Notes: a model not told the origin generated them from the letters alone. A stretch of 64,000 bases of DNA from Xenococcus sp. MO_188.B8 (GCA_030065615.1 JASJDR010000020.1:80737-144736), one strand, 5' to 3'. Shown: positions 35,940 through 46,322, counted from the stretch's first letter. Made by a program: numbers and translations.

Positions 35940-37556
35940 ATGGCAGATAATTTCAATTTAACTAACTCCTATGCGATCGACTTTGGTACCAGTAATACCG
36001 TAATTACCCGTTGGAATGGAGTCGCCAAAACCGCAGAAACGATCGCGTTTCCTCATTTCTCCCAAAAAATTCCCAATTCTCCCCCCGTAATCCCCAGCTT
36101 AGTTTACGTCAAAGATGCCAGGGCACCACAGGTTCTGATCGGACAGCAAATACGTGATCGCGGATTGGATTTAGCTAAAGATAATCGGTTTTTCCGTAGC
36201 TTTAAACGGGGCATTGGTGCGGATATTCAGGGTTTTCTCCCGCAGTTAGACCAAACAGAGATTACTTTTGAGCAAATAGGAGAATGGTTTCTCAAGGAGT
36301 TGATTAGCAAGTCACAAACTGATGCCGGGGGGAACTTGGAATCTTTGGTGGTGACAGTACCTGTTGATAGTTTTGATACCTATCGTTTATGGTTAACCGA
36401 GATCTGTCACTCTCTGGCGATCGAGCAAATTCGGATTTTAGATGAACCCACCGCTGCCGCTTTAGGTTATGGAGCAGCAGATCAAGATCTATTGTTAGTG
36501 GTAGATTTTGGCGGCGGAACTATCGATCTATCTTTGATTCAATTATCAGAAAATACTAGCCAAAACCAAGGTTTTATTCTGAAATGGGGACAAAAAGTTT
36601 TAGGGGAAAATACGGCTCAGAAAAAGCAAACCGCAAGGGTAATTGCTAAAGCTGGTCAAAATCTGGGAGGCTCCGATATTGACAATTGGTTAGTTGATTA
36701 TTTCGCTACACAACAAGGTTTAGCCAAGTCTGCAGTAACGACAAGATTAGCCGAACGCCTCAAAATTAAATTATCTTCCCAAACTGAAGCAACCGAAGTA
36801 TATTTTAACGACGAGACTTTAGAAAGCTATGCTCTCAAACTAGATCGCAATAGTTTTGAAGCAATTCTCGAACAACAAGATTTTTTTACACGACTCGATG
36901 AATTAATGGCTCAGGTTTTACAACGAGCTAGACGCAATGGGATCGAAGTCGAAGATATTAATACAGTGTTGCTAGTAGGCGGTACAGTGCAAATTCCTGC
37001 GGTGCAAACCTGGGTAGCCAAATACTTTGAACCTACGAAAATACGTTGCGATCGCCCCTTGACAGCGATCGCCGAAGGTGCTTTACAAGTCGCCAAAGGA
37101 ATCGAAGTTAAAGATTTCTTGTATCACAGTTATGGCATCCGTTACTGGAATCGTCGGGACAAGCGCCATAATTGGCATTCGATTATCAAAAGTGGACAAC
37201 CCTACCCCATGGCACAACCGGTAAAGTTAGTCTTGGGCGCTTCAGTTGAGAATCAACCCAGTATCGAGCTGATCCTAGGAGAATTGGCAACGGAAACGGG
37301 AGGCAGAGAAGTTTATTTTGATGGCGATCGCTTAGTAACCCGTTCTTTAGGAGATCAGACTCTTAACGTGAAACCGCTTAACGATCAAGATGGGGCGCGA
37401 ACCTTAGCAATCCTAAATCCGCCAGGAAATCCTGGTCGCGATCGTATTGAGCTTTTATTTTCCGTAGATGAGCAATGTTGTTTGCGGGTTACAGTTCAAG
37501 ATTTACTAACCCAGGAAACCTTACTTGATAATCAGATCGTGGGGCAATTGAAGTGA
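35940..37556 (+). CDS. Hsp70-family (DnaK-like) protein
   Basis: 538 residues, shorter than DnaK. The actin-fold ATPase is recognisable: YAIDFGTSNTVITRW (phosphate 1), DEPTAAALGYGAAD (connect), VVDFGGGTIDLSLI (phosphate 2) and VLLVGGTVQIPAVQTWV (adenosine). A short beta-rich C-terminal domain replaces the full substrate-binding domain with lid. The group is common in cyanobacteria with unknown client; not the main DnaK chaperone. Confidence 0.9.
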   Translation: MADNFNLTNSYAIDFGTSNTVITRWNGVAKTAETIAFPHFSQKIPNSPPVIPSLVYVKDARAPQVLIGQQIRDRGLDLAKDNRFFRSFKRGIGADIQGFLPQLDQTEITFEQIGEWFLKELISKSQTDAGGNLESLVVTVPVDSFDTYRLWLTEICHSLAIEQIRILDEPTAAALGYGAADQDLLLVVDFGGGTIDLSLIQLSENTSQNQGFILKWGQKVLGENTAQKKQTARVIAKAGQNLGGSDIDNWLVDYFATQQGLAKSAVTTRLAERLKIKLSSQTEATEVYFNDETLESYALKLDRNSFEAILEQQDFFTRLDELMAQVLQRARRNGIEVEDINTVLLVGGTVQIPAVQTWVAKYFEPTKIRCDRPLTAIAEGALQVAKGIEVKDFLYHSYGIRYWNRRDKRHNWHSIIKSGQPYPMAQPVKLVLGASVENQPSIELILGELATETGGREVYFDGDRLVTRSLGDQTLNVKPLNDQDGARTLAILNPPGNPGRDRIELLFSVDEQCCLRVTVQDLLTQETLLDNQIVGQLK

Positions 37557-37701
37557 ACTCGGAAAAACAGCCATCTTGTAATTAGCTACTTGTCCTCAAA
37601 TGGAGATTAGCCTATAAGCAAAAAATACAAAGGATTGGTGACACAGGTATCAACAATCCCCATGAATGTATTTACTGTGTTTTGCACTTAAGTTACTACA
37701 A

Positions 37702-38442
37702 TTAAGCAGTTGCTTGAGTTGCATCCATAGTTAACTGTTCAAGGCTAGGTAATTCCAAGCAATAGCCAGCACCATAAACAGTTTTTATATAGCGAGGATG
37801 GCGGGGATCTGGCTCTAACTTAGTACGAAGATGACGAATATGAACCCTAATGGTTTCGATATCATCGTCGGGATCGTAACCCCATACCTCCTTGAGAATT
37901 TCACTAGGAGCGACAGTTTGTCCATGACGCTGTAACAAACAGTGCAGTAATTCAAATTCCAAATGGGTAAGTTTAACCGTCTTCTGGAACCAGATAGCTT
38001 CAAAACGCTCAGGAATCAGAGTTAAAGGACCATAATTGAGGATTTCTGAATGTTTCGCTGCTTGGGGAATGCGATCAGTTCGCCTCAATAAAGCTCTTAC
38101 TCTAGCGAGCATTTCTTCAACTTCAAAAGGTTTAGTCAGATAGTCATCAGCCCCAGCATTGAAGCCTTCGACTTTATCTTGGGTTTGACCTAAAGCTGTC
38201 AACATCAAGACTGGAATATCGGAGGTACGATCATCACGGCGTAGTCTTTGACAAACAGTAAAACCATCAACTTTAGGAAGCATCAGGTCTAACATTACCA
38301 GATCTGGCTGTAACTGTACTGCTAAAGCCTGACCCTTGATACCATCTTCAGCTTGATTGACATCATAACCCGCCATCTCTAAGTTGATAGAGACCAACTC
38401 AGAAATTGCAGGGTCATCATCTATTACGAGTATTCGAGGCAT
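37702..38442 (-). CDS. rpaA: Response regulator RpaA
   Basis: 246 residues, OmpR class. Receiver with acidic pocket and phosphoacceptor Asp52 ([13 protein letters not shown]), [20 protein letters not shown], then the winged helix with [40 protein letters not shown] and [15 protein letters not shown]. The linker ([20 protein letters not shown]) is specific to RpaA and separates it from RpaB. By family knowledge it is the master output regulator of the KaiABC clock, phosphorylated by SasA, and affects phycobilisome association and dark-phase metabolism. It converges with the Hsp70 gene. Confidence 0.93.
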   Translation of the reverse strand: MPRILVIDDDPAISELVSINLEMAGYDVNQAEDGIKGQALAVQLQPDLVMLDLMLPKVDGFTVCQRLRRDDRTSDIPVLMLTALGQTQDKVEGFNAGADDYLTKPFEVEEMLARVRALLRRTDRIPQAAKHSEILNYGPLTLIPERFEAIWFQKTVKLTHLEFELLHCLLQRHGQTVAPSEILKEVWGYDPDDDIETIRVHIRHLRTKLEPDPRHPRYIKTVYGAGYCLELPSLEQLTMDATQATA

Positions 38443-39062
38443 CTGTATATTTTTATAATTATGTTGATTTAGTAAAAGGTAAGCTCAAAAAATTGAGATA
38501 ATGGTACATAATCCTGTTAATGATTATAAGCACGATTGCTCATAATGGTGGCAGTTGATCGATCAATATTCATCAATAGAACAATTTGTAACGAAAAAAC
38601 TAATAATCACTTACAGTAATCCTTGGTTAACTAGAGTTGTCAATGACTTGCCAATCAAGATTAGTTAATGGTTACCGAGTATTTCCCAGTCTTTAGATAT
38701 GTTTTAAGAATGGGTAATATTAAGAAAAATTATCAACCGGGGTTGAAGGGGAAAATTTTTAGACAAGAAAGCTAGAACACTAGATAAATAGTCAAAATAT
38801 ACTAAAAATTAAACTAAAAATTTTAGTTTTATCAATTAAAGCTTAATAACAGCGCTTACTGTATAACTATAAATCAGTAACCTAATAACTTATGTAAAAA
38901 GTTGTTACTGTCTACAGTGAACTATGTAAAAATTCTTAATGAAAATTTGTATTGAATCAGTTTACTCTAGCCAAATAGGCGTAGATTCGGTCTGTAATCA
39001 AAACTACCCATATTCTCTTGTTTATTGATCGATAGTTAATTATTAAAAGCAGGAAATTTAGC
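38443..39062. other. Long divergent intergenic region between rpaA and ho1
   Basis: About 620 bp, A/T-rich, with no ORF of note. It should hold the promoters of rpaA (minus) and ho1 (plus). AGGAAA about 6 bp before the ho1 ATG is a good ribosome-binding site. No clear riboswitch or hairpin was recognised. Confidence 0.5.
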
Positions 39063-39779
39063 ATGAGCGTTAATTTAGCAACTATGTTGCGTGAAGGGAC
39101 TAAAAAGTCCCATACAATGGCAGAAAATGTTGGTTTTGTGAAATGTTTCCTTAAAGGAGTAGTAGAACCAAAATCCTATCGCAAACTAGTGGCGAACCTT
39201 TATTTTGTTTACTCGGCGATGGAAGAAGAAATGGAGAAGCTTAAAGACCATCCTGTACTTTCTCACATCTACTATCCTGAGTTAAATCGCAAACAAAGCT
39301 TAGAGCAAGATTTGCAGTATTACTTTGGCGCTCATTGGAAAAAAGAAGCTATTCTTTCCGAAGCTGGAGAAGAATATGTGGCACGAATTAGAGAAATTGC
39401 CAAGACTCAGCCAGAACTTTTGGTAGCTCATTCCTACACTCGCTATCTAGGAGATCTTTCTGGTGGACAAATTCTGAAAAAAATCTCGCAACGAGCAATG
39501 AATCTTTCTGATGGAGAAGGTACTGCTTTTTATGAGTTTGCCGATATTCCTGATGAGAAAGAATTTAAAAATAAATATCGTCAAGCTATGGATGAACTTC
39601 CTGTAGATATGGCGACAGCAGAACAAATTGTTGATGAAGCCAACGATGCTTTTGGCATGAACATGAAATTGTTCCAAGAACTTGAAGGTAACTTGATTAA
39701 AGCGATCGGTACTATGTTATTTAACACCTTAACTCGCCGTCGTACTCGCGGCAGCACAGAAACTGAATTAGCTACTTAA
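39063..39779 (+). CDS. ho1: Heme oxygenase (HO1)
   Basis: 238 residues, the usual length. It has MLREGTKKSHTMAENVGFVK with the proximal heme ligand His17, YFVYSAMEEEMEKL, and the distal helix SYTRYLGDLSGGQILKKI. It opens heme to biliverdin IX-alpha, CO and iron with ferredoxin, the first step to phycobilins. It stands alone, without the other bilin genes. Confidence 0.95.
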   Translation: MSVNLATMLREGTKKSHTMAENVGFVKCFLKGVVEPKSYRKLVANLYFVYSAMEEEMEKLKDHPVLSHIYYPELNRKQSLEQDLQYYFGAHWKKEAILSEAGEEYVARIREIAKTQPELLVAHSYTRYLGDLSGGQILKKISQRAMNLSDGEGTAFYEFADIPDEKEFKNKYRQAMDELPVDMATAEQIVDEANDAFGMNMKLFQELEGNLIKAIGTMLFNTLTRRRTRGSTETELAT

Positions 39780-39971
39780 TGATTTTGTCGATTGTTGCTG
39801 ATTAACAATTAGCCAAAATTCCCTCACAATTCCAGATCCAAGATCAAAGCAATCCTAGAAACTAGGTTACAGTCCAAGATAGAAGATTGTTATTTAGTTT
39901 TTAGGGTTGCAAATTATTTATTTAAAGCATCAAAGATTCTTACACGGTAGTTTGATTAAGTGATAAACCTG

Positions 39972-39995
39972 AAAAAATCCAGCTAGAAGCTGGAT
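39972..39995 (-). terminator. Rho-independent terminator (minus strand)
   Basis: ATCCAGCT (39977-39984) and AGCTGGAT (39988-39995) form a perfect 8-bp stem with loop AGA. Read on the minus strand it is followed by TTTTTT. The nearest upstream minus-strand genes are the small ORF at 40248-40352 and mtnP, so it could end their transcript more than 400 bp after mtnP. Confidence 0.62.
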
Positions 39996-40247
39996 AGAAA
40001 ATTAGGAGAACAATACTGCTCTATAGTTATTTACTAAAGTGTGTATACTAAAATGCGAGAAACTTACCTATGATAATAATCAATCTTCATTAGCAATTAA
40101 TCAGAATAAATACGGATCTTTTGTGCTCCTTGTCAAAAATCTTCAGTAATAACACAGATATTCTTGGGGTTTAGCTAGATATCTAATGTTTTGAAAGCTT
40201 TAATTTAAAAATTTAGTTTAACATTCTGTTGCTTGCCGTTATTTTGC

Positions 40248-40352
40248 TCAACCAAGCTCCTGATGCATTTCGAGTCCATTCAAAATCGCTTTGAGTCCCC
40301 GCACATAGTCAGTATCAAATTCTTTGCTAAATTCTTGAATTGTTTGATCCAT
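40248..40352 (-). CDS. Possible 34-residue small protein
   Basis: MDQTIQEFSKEFDTDYVRGL is the start of a charged, helical 34-residue frame ending EMHQELG. It lies downstream of mtnP on the same strand and upstream of a good terminator, so it could be translated from the mtnP transcript. It could as well be a gene fragment; not recognised. The rest of 39780-40411 has the terminator and a palindrome only. Confidence 0.35.
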   Translation of the reverse strand: MDQTIQEFSKEFDTDYVRGLKAILNGLEMHQELG

Positions 40353-40378
40353 ATGTAAAAAGGATAGACTCTGCCAAT

Positions 40379-40404
40379 GGTTAGCTAATAGCTATTAGCT
40401 AACC
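40379..40404. repeat. 26-bp perfect palindrome after mtnP
   Basis: GGTTAGCTAATAG (40379-40391) is followed directly by its exact reverse complement. It starts 8 bp after the mtnP stop. A shorter version of its core (TAGCTATTAGCTA) occurs at 32748-32760, so it may be a small repeat family. No T-run follows, so termination is uncertain. Confidence 0.6.
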
Positions 40405-40411
40405 GCTTGAC

Positions 40412-41284
40412 TTAAAGATATTTCTTGAGGAATATTTTTAGTTTGGCTTTTGTGGCGGCAGGTGCTTTATCTAGAGGGGTCAAGATTGCGTATTGCAACG
40501 CAGCATGAGCAATCGATTCAGGAGGATCAGTACTGATTCTTTTAACGGTCTCTTGAATCGCTTTTTGGGCATTGATAGCATTATGTCTTAAATTATCGAT
40601 AATCATCTCGACTGTGACACTATCATGTTCAGGATGCCAACAGTCATAATCCGTGACAAGAGCCAGAGTTGCATAGGCAATTTCTGCTTCTCTAGCTAAT
40701 TTCGCTTCTGTTAAATTAGTCATACCAATCACAGTTGCATCCCAACTACGATAGAGATTGGATTCAGCTTTAGTAGAAAAAGCTGGTCCCTCCATGCAAA
40801 CATATGTACCACCGCGATGGAGGTGAGCATCGGGAATATTGAGAGACTCGATCGCATCTGCCACAATGTTAGCTAGTTGAGGGCAAACAGGGTCGCCAAA
40901 GGCAATATGAGCTACTATACCATCACCGAAAAAAGTAGCAAGGCGATTTTTGGTGCGATCGATAAATTGATCTGGAATGACAATATCTAAAGGTTTGACT
41001 TCTGCTTTGAGAGAGCCAACAGCGGAAGCAGAAATAATATATTCTACCCCTAGCTGTTTCATCGCATGAATATTGGCACGAAAGGGTAATTCAGAGGGAA
41101 GTAGATGATGATCTCTGCCATGACGAGCTAAAAATGCCACGGTAGTATCTTCTAATGTCCCGACAATTAACGCATCTGAAGGAGAGCCAAAAGGGGTATC
41201 TAGCTTAACTTCTTTGGCATTCTTCAACGCATCCATTTTATACAAACCGCTACCACCAATGATGCCAATTTTTGCCTCTACCAT
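40412..41284 (-). CDS. mtnP: S-methyl-5'-thioadenosine phosphorylase
   Basis: 290 residues from ATG 41284 (the longer frame begins with TTG). PNP/MTAP-fold motifs: [58 protein letters not shown] and [17 protein letters not shown] with TDYDCWH. It splits methylthioadenosine to adenine and methylthioribose-1-phosphate in methionine salvage and polyamine metabolism. Confidence 0.94.
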   Translation of the reverse strand: MVEAKIGIIGGSGLYKMDALKNAKEVKLDTPFGSPSDALIVGTLEDTTVAFLARHGRDHHLLPSELPFRANIHAMKQLGVEYIISASAVGSLKAEVKPLDIVIPDQFIDRTKNRLATFFGDGIVAHIAFGDPVCPQLANIVADAIESLNIPDAHLHRGGTYVCMEGPAFSTKAESNLYRSWDATVIGMTNLTEAKLAREAEIAYATLALVTDYDCWHPEHDSVTVEMIIDNLRHNAINAQKAIQETVKRISTDPPESIAHAALQYAILTPLDKAPAATKAKLKIFLKKYL

Positions 41285-41392
41285 CAACTAGTTTTACTCC
41301 AAATATTGCTTCGTCTTTTTGATTCTAATATCGCTTGTGATTAGCAGATTGAAAGAAAAACCAAAATAATTGTAGTATTTTATAGTCTGGGG

Positions 41393-42424
41393 CTAGTTGC
41401 GATATATTTCTATGCGATCGCGTCCTTGTGATTTCGCTAGGTACAATGCTCGATCCGCCGCTGCAATCAAGGTTGAAGTCTCAGAATTAAATGTGGGAAT
41501 CGCACTGGCAACACCTAAACTAATCGTTAGGCGATCGCTTATTGCGGAAGCAGCATGGGGAATCTTTAATGCTGTAATCTCAGAGTGAATATTCTCGGCG
41601 ACTTTCTTCGCTCCGGCAAGATTAACATCGGGCAAGATCACGATAAATTCTTCTCCACCATAGCGTGCTACCAAATCTTTAGAACGTTTAATTGAATATT
41701 TAATGGCTTGAGCCACTTCTTTTAAGCAGCGATCGCCTTGGAGATGACCATAGGTATCGTTATAAGCCTTAAAGTAGTCTATATCAATCATCATTATGGA
41801 TATAGAGATCTGATTTCTGATCGCATTTCCCCATTCTTGCTTCAGGAAATCTTCCAAGCGATAGCGGTTAGCAATCCCTGTTACCCGATCTGTAGTGGCA
41901 AGTAAAAATAGCTTTTTGAGTTCCTGATTTTGATGTTCTAGTTGAAAAGTAAAATTTTTGACTTGTCTTTCTAATTGCTGATTTATTTTTTGTAAACGCT
42001 CTCCAATTTGATATATTTTTTCGAGATAATGCATCCGCTCAATAGCATAATTAATCGAACGAATTAAGATATCTGTCGTTACCTGTTCTTTGACTAGATA
42101 ATCTTGTGCGCCTTGTCTCACAGCTTCTAGAGCCAGAATCTCGTCTTTAAAACCAGTTAATAATACGATTGGTAAATTCGGAACTATTTTTTTTAAGGTT
42201 AAAAAGGTATCTAATCCTCGACTATCGGGCAAACTAAGATCGAGCAAAATAATATTAAAAGATTCTTGATGCAAACATTTAACAGCTTTGTCGAGTCTTT
42301 TGACATGAGTTAAATTGAACTTAATTTCCTCAGCATGGACTAATTTTTCTCTCAGCAAGTAAGCATCTCTTTGATTATCTTCAACTAAAAGAGTTTTAAT
42401 CTGCTTTTGCTTGATATTAGACAT
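41393..42424 (-). CDS. Response regulator with GGDEF diguanylate cyclase
   Basis: 343 residues. An N-terminal receiver (VEDNQRDAYLLREKL, phosphoacceptor Asp62 in ILLDLSLPDSRGL, KEQVTT), a helical linker about 130-165, then a diguanylate cyclase with signature GGEEF and an upstream RxxD inhibitory site (RSKDLVARYGGEEF), five residues before it. It should make cyclic di-GMP on phosphorylation and be feedback-inhibited. The decayed histidine kinase at 42550-42660 lies directly upstream on the same strand and may have been its partner. Confidence 0.93.
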   Translation of the reverse strand: MSNIKQKQIKTLLVEDNQRDAYLLREKLVHAEEIKFNLTHVKRLDKAVKCLHQESFNIILLDLSLPDSRGLDTFLTLKKIVPNLPIVLLTGFKDEILALEAVRQGAQDYLVKEQVTTDILIRSINYAIERMHYLEKIYQIGERLQKINQQLERQVKNFTFQLEHQNQELKKLFLLATTDRVTGIANRYRLEDFLKQEWGNAIRNQISISIMMIDIDYFKAYNDTYGHLQGDRCLKEVAQAIKYSIKRSKDLVARYGGEEFIVILPDVNLAGAKKVAENIHSEITALKIPHAASAISDRLTISLGVASAIPTFNSETSTLIAAADRALYLAKSQGRDRIEIYRN

Positions 42425-42549
42425 TTATAACTTAAGTGGATGCTTCCCAAAATGAAATTGATATCTTCTCTGCTGATATATTGCTCAGCTATTCGCAAAT
42501 TGAAACTCTATAAGCTTGATTAACTGTTAGAAGTAGTCGCAGAGTTAAA

Positions 42550-42660
42550 TCAAAAAATTGACAGACCAGTAGCTTTAGTTCCTACTGCTGAATCTATAAA
42601 AATTTTACCGCTATGAAGTTGCATAATTTTGTGACAAATTGCTAATTTAAACCGTGTCTA
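42550..42660 (-). pseudogene. Histidine kinase C-terminal remnant (HATPase)
   Basis: A minus-strand frame reads KLAICHKIMQLHSGKIFIDS then AVGTKAT, which matches the G2-box region of histidine kinase ATPase domains (GLGLAICKKIVELHGGKI..S..G.GT). The first two glycines of GLG are lost, and a stop precedes it. Only about 35 residues remain; the rest is absent. It sits 126 bp upstream of the receiver-GGDEF gene on the same strand. Confidence 0.78.
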
Positions 42661-42697
42661 GATACAAAATGGCCATATATCAATTGTGATCTGGATT

Positions 42698-43390
42698 TTA
42701 GTTCGCAAATAATCTTTCTGTAACTTGTTTTAGTACTTGTAAGCTTTGGAGACTTCCGGTAATTAGTCTGATTGCTGCTCTGGGTTGCCGCAACATTGAC
42801 CTGATCATGGGGATAGTTTGTAATTCACCATTTTGATTAATAGCATGATTTAAATCAGGAAGATCCCAGTGAAGATCGTCACTTACTACTCTTAAGATCG
42901 CTACCGATATGCCCTGAGATTGTAATGTTTGTAAATAAGCAAATCCTTCCATGTCAACTACGGTAGCGGGGTAGATTTTAGCTAGGGATTCTTTTTCCTT
43001 TGTAGAATTAATAATGCGATCGCTTGTTAAGGCGGCGACTAAGGAGATATTGGAGTTTAACTGGTGTTTGATAGTTTCGGTTAGGGCTTCATCTGTCGCT
43101 AGAGATAAATTGTCTTTGATACAGGCTTGATATAATACGATATCGCCAATGGAATATTGACGTGACAAACTACCACAAAGCCCCATAATTAAAACTTTTT
43201 GGGGTTTATAATTATCAAAAAATTGTTTGTTTCCCCATATTTTATCCCTATTCTTTTCTCCGATAGTAATTGGAATGATTTTCGGAATATTGGCGGATTT
43301 AGTAGCAATATTAATTTTCTTAATTCCTTGTTGAACGGCTCGATATTCTGCTCCTTGAACAACTAAAATACTGTCTATAAAATTATTCAT
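42698..43390 (-). CDS. Nucleoside phosphorylase-superfamily protein
   Basis: 230 residues of the PNP/UDP phosphorylase-MTAN fold: LIMGLCGSLSRQYSIGDIVLY, VVDMEGFAYLQTLQSQGI and LRVVSDDLHWDLPDL, which carry the base/ribose-binding Glu and Asp. Could be a 5'-methylthioadenosine/S-adenosylhomocysteine nucleosidase-like enzyme or a hopanoid-type (HpnG-like) phosphorylase; sequence alone does not decide. It is not part of the mtnP operon. Confidence 0.72.
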   Translation of the reverse strand: MNNFIDSILVVQGAEYRAVQQGIKKINIATKSANIPKIIPITIGEKNRDKIWGNKQFFDNYKPQKVLIMGLCGSLSRQYSIGDIVLYQACIKDNLSLATDEALTETIKHQLNSNISLVAALTSDRIINSTKEKESLAKIYPATVVDMEGFAYLQTLQSQGISVAILRVVSDDLHWDLPDLNHAINQNGELQTIPMIRSMLRQPRAAIRLITGSLQSLQVLKQVTERLFAN

Positions 43391-43889
43391 GTTTGTATTT
43401 TTTTTTAATGATATAAGGAACCTGCACTAAAAGAGAGAACGAAAATTTTCTCATATCATTATTATATTTTAGATGGCTAGTTATTTAATCAAGAAGCTAT
43501 CCTTAAATTTATTCAATTTTGCGGGCTAAAAATCTTAATTACTCAGTTATTAAGGGTTAAATGTTCTTGCTACCACTCTGGCTGGTTGTGATTACTTGGG
43601 ACAGAAAGCTGCTCTCGTCTCCTCAATCTTGTGAACCTGACTTTCTACATCAAGAAAAAACTAACTTGGTTTGAGAGGGAACAGATATTATAACACTTAA
43701 AAATAGCAAAAGTCCGTAGTTTTACTGAGGTCAGTATTTTATGAATATATTAAATTAATAGACGAAATTTTCTAACTTTAAATATTTAGATATTCTTACT
43801 GAACTTATATTTTTTACTATTAAATTTTTATGTTTCAAAATATTTATTATTGTGCCTTCTTGTGCGAGCAAATATAGAAGAGGAATCTC
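43391..43889. other. Upstream region of exopolysaccharide cluster
   Basis: About 500 bp, A/T-rich, between diverging genes. It should contain the cluster promoter. A 36-codon frame at 43561-43671 has no recognisable product and is not called as a gene. A good ribosome-binding site (AGAGGA) precedes the ATG at 43890. Confidence 0.45.
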
Positions 43890-46217
43890 ATGAATAATAC
43901 TATGATGAAATCTGATCATGTTAGTCTTCCTGATTATGAAGCAGGCTTTTCTTTGTCAGATTTCAAGCAGATAATCTATCGTAGATGGAAACCAGCTTTG
44001 ACTGTGGGAATTATTACTTTTGGTGCCGTCTTAATCCCCAATTTATTAGCTACTCCTCAATTTCGTTCAGAAGCTAGTCTCCTATTGAATAGCCCTCAAA
44101 ATAGCCAGAGTGCAGAAGTTGCCCTCAATCCCCTCAATTCTAGAGCTGTATCAAGTTTTTTTAGCCTCAAAGATTTATCCACAGATGTTTTGGTTTTGAG
44201 AAGTTATTCTCTAATTAATAAGGCACTAGAAAAATATCCAAAAACTTTCGGTGATTTATCAGCTATTGAAGTTAGAGAAAACCTATTTATCTTGCCAGCT
44301 TTAGTCGATGAAATGCCTACAGATATTTTGACTATATCCTTCGTTGACTCCAATCCAGCCAAAGCTAAAGCGGTTTTAGATGCTTTAAGTGAAGTATATG
44401 TAGAGTATAGTCTGGAAAGACAGAGATCTCAGGCTATTAATGCGATTAAATTTATTGATGAACAATTACCTCAGTCCGAGAAAGAATTAAATGAAGCATC
44501 TTCTGAGATTCGCAATTTTCGTCAGAAAAATAATTTAGTTAGTCCCGATGAATATGCTGGTCGAGTTGCTGATTTTAGGCAGTCTTTAGAAGAAGAATTA
44601 AAGCAAGTAAAAATTGCTTTTAATGTGGCTAAAACTAAATATCAGGCGATATCTGATCAATTAATTGAACTCGGTCAAGATCCTGAAACTATCGTGGCGT
44701 CTTCAGTATTAGGTCAAGATGGTGTTTACCAATCTTTGGCTAGTCAGCTTAAAGATTTAGAAACTCAATATACTTTGGGAAGTGTTGAATTTAACGATAA
44801 CTATCCTCCCATGCGAAGTCTAAAATTTAAAAGGGAGGAATTGCGTAATTTACTAAGAGAAAGATCAACTCAAATTTTAGGTGATAGTATTTCTCCCGCT
44901 ATTCTTGATAAAGTACTAGTTTCTTATACTCAGACTAATATCTTAGCAACAGGAGATTCTGGCACCCAGGTATCTGCCTCAGGATCAACCATCCAAAAAC
45001 TAGCCGAACAACTCTTAATAATTCAAACTGAATATAATAGTTTGCAAAGTCAATTAACAGGGATTCTCACAGCGAAAGAGCAAGTAGAAGTTGACTTTCA
45101 AAGACTTCCCCAATTACAAGAGATTTACACTCAACTGCAACGAGATTTTGAAATAAAATCTCAAGCTGTTAATTATCTCTTACAGAGAAAACAAGAATTG
45201 CAAATAGCAGCAGCAGAAGAAATTGCTCCTTGGCAAATTCTTGACAAACCGTATCTTCCTGTTGAACCGGCATCTCCTAATTTGCAGAGATCTTTAGCAA
45301 TGGCTATCGCAGCTGGGGGATTCTTGGGATTTATTGCGGCATGGTTATTACATAAACTAGACAATAACATCAAGCTTGTAGAAGAAGTTAAACAAATTAC
45401 TCGTTTGCCACTTTTAGGTGCTGTTCCTCAAGTTAACCATCCGCGAATGATTATTGAGGATGAATCGATTAAGAAATCCTATAGCTACAGATATTCTTCT
45501 TTCACCGAGTCCTTAAGAGCGATCGCGATGAATGTCAGCTACACCTTAGTTGATACTGAAAAGATCAAGTCCATAGTTACGACATCTTCTACTTCTTCGG
45601 AAGGAAAAACCACTGTTACTTATAACTTAGCTCTGGCACTGACCGAGTTGGGGGCAAGAATCCTAGTAGTTGATGCCGATTTACGTAAACCTAAAATGCA
45701 TAGAATAAGTAAGATTGCCAATGAAAAAGGTCTTAGTGAAATTATTGCCGATAATGAGCAGTCTTGGACTGAGGTTATTCAAAGTCATACCCCTAATTTA
45801 GATATTATTACTGCTGGAGCTAATGTTGCTAACCCAATTGCCCTTTTGCGATCTCAAAGAATGAGTCATTTAATCGAAGAATGGGAAGAACATTATGACT
45901 ATGTTCTCATTGATACTCCTCCCTTAGGAATTATGGCAGACGCTCAAAGTCTAGTACCTCAAGTTGATGCCGTTATGTTAGTAACAGGAATTAATCGAGT
46001 CAGTCAAAAGGCGATTAGCAATACTCTAGAAATTATTGCAGGTAGTAATTGCAACTTAATTGGATTTGTTGCCAATATGGTAGAAAAAGACCTCGATTAC
46101 TACTCCTATTCTTATTATTCTCACTATTATAATCAGCCTTCTAATGAAAGTAATGGCAATGGTCATGAAGAGAACGGCAAAATCAACAGTATAATACAGC
46201 AATTTCGACGCCATTAA
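43890..46217 (+). CDS. Polysaccharide copolymerase/BY-kinase (Wzc-like)
   Basis: 775 residues. Wzz domain between two membrane helices (about 36-55 and 473-495), with a long coiled coil in the periplasm (about 190-450, including YAGRVADFRQSLEEELKQVK). A cytosolic BY-kinase follows: Walker A TSSTSSEGKTTVTYNLA (about 566-582), A' ILVVDADLRKPKMH, Walker B VLIDTPPLGIMAD. The C-terminus has a tyrosine cluster of seven within DYYSYSYYSHYYN, the autophosphorylation tail. It controls chain length and export of Wzy-dependent capsular or exopolysaccharide, and opens the cluster that runs to 57908. Confidence 0.93.
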   Translation: MNNTMMKSDHVSLPDYEAGFSLSDFKQIIYRRWKPALTVGIITFGAVLIPNLLATPQFRSEASLLLNSPQNSQSAEVALNPLNSRAVSSFFSLKDLSTDVLVLRSYSLINKALEKYPKTFGDLSAIEVRENLFILPALVDEMPTDILTISFVDSNPAKAKAVLDALSEVYVEYSLERQRSQAINAIKFIDEQLPQSEKELNEASSEIRNFRQKNNLVSPDEYAGRVADFRQSLEEELKQVKIAFNVAKTKYQAISDQLIELGQDPETIVASSVLGQDGVYQSLASQLKDLETQYTLGSVEFNDNYPPMRSLKFKREELRNLLRERSTQILGDSISPAILDKVLVSYTQTNILATGDSGTQVSASGSTIQKLAEQLLIIQTEYNSLQSQLTGILTAKEQVEVDFQRLPQLQEIYTQLQRDFEIKSQAVNYLLQRKQELQIAAAEEIAPWQILDKPYLPVEPASPNLQRSLAMAIAAGGFLGFIAAWLLHKLDNNIKLVEEVKQITRLPLLGAVPQVNHPRMIIEDESIKKSYSYRYSSFTESLRAIAMNVSYTLVDTEKIKSIVTTSSTSSEGKTTVTYNLALALTELGARILVVDADLRKPKMHRISKIANEKGLSEIIADNEQSWTEVIQSHTPNLDIITAGANVANPIALLRSQRMSHLIEEWEEHYDYVLIDTPPLGIMADAQSLVPQVDAVMLVTGINRVSQKAISNTLEIIAGSNCNLIGFVANMVEKDLDYYSYSYYSHYYNQPSNESNGNGHEENGKINSIIQQFRRH

Positions 46218-46322
46218 ATTTTACTAGTTCACAAACACCAATTGGGTGACAAACATCAATTCTGATCTCCAAAGATATTCAACAATTATTATTCGCGATT
46301 CACAATCAAGCACATTTAACCA

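Noticed and set aside
37702..38442. RpaB or NblR instead of RpaA
   Set aside because: The linker and the receiver ([33 protein letters not shown]) match RpaA; RpaB has a different receiver start and linker.
43561..43671. 36-codon ORF upstream of the polysaccharide cluster
   Set aside because: No recognisable product, no ribosome-binding site and no conservation that I can see; kept as intergenic.
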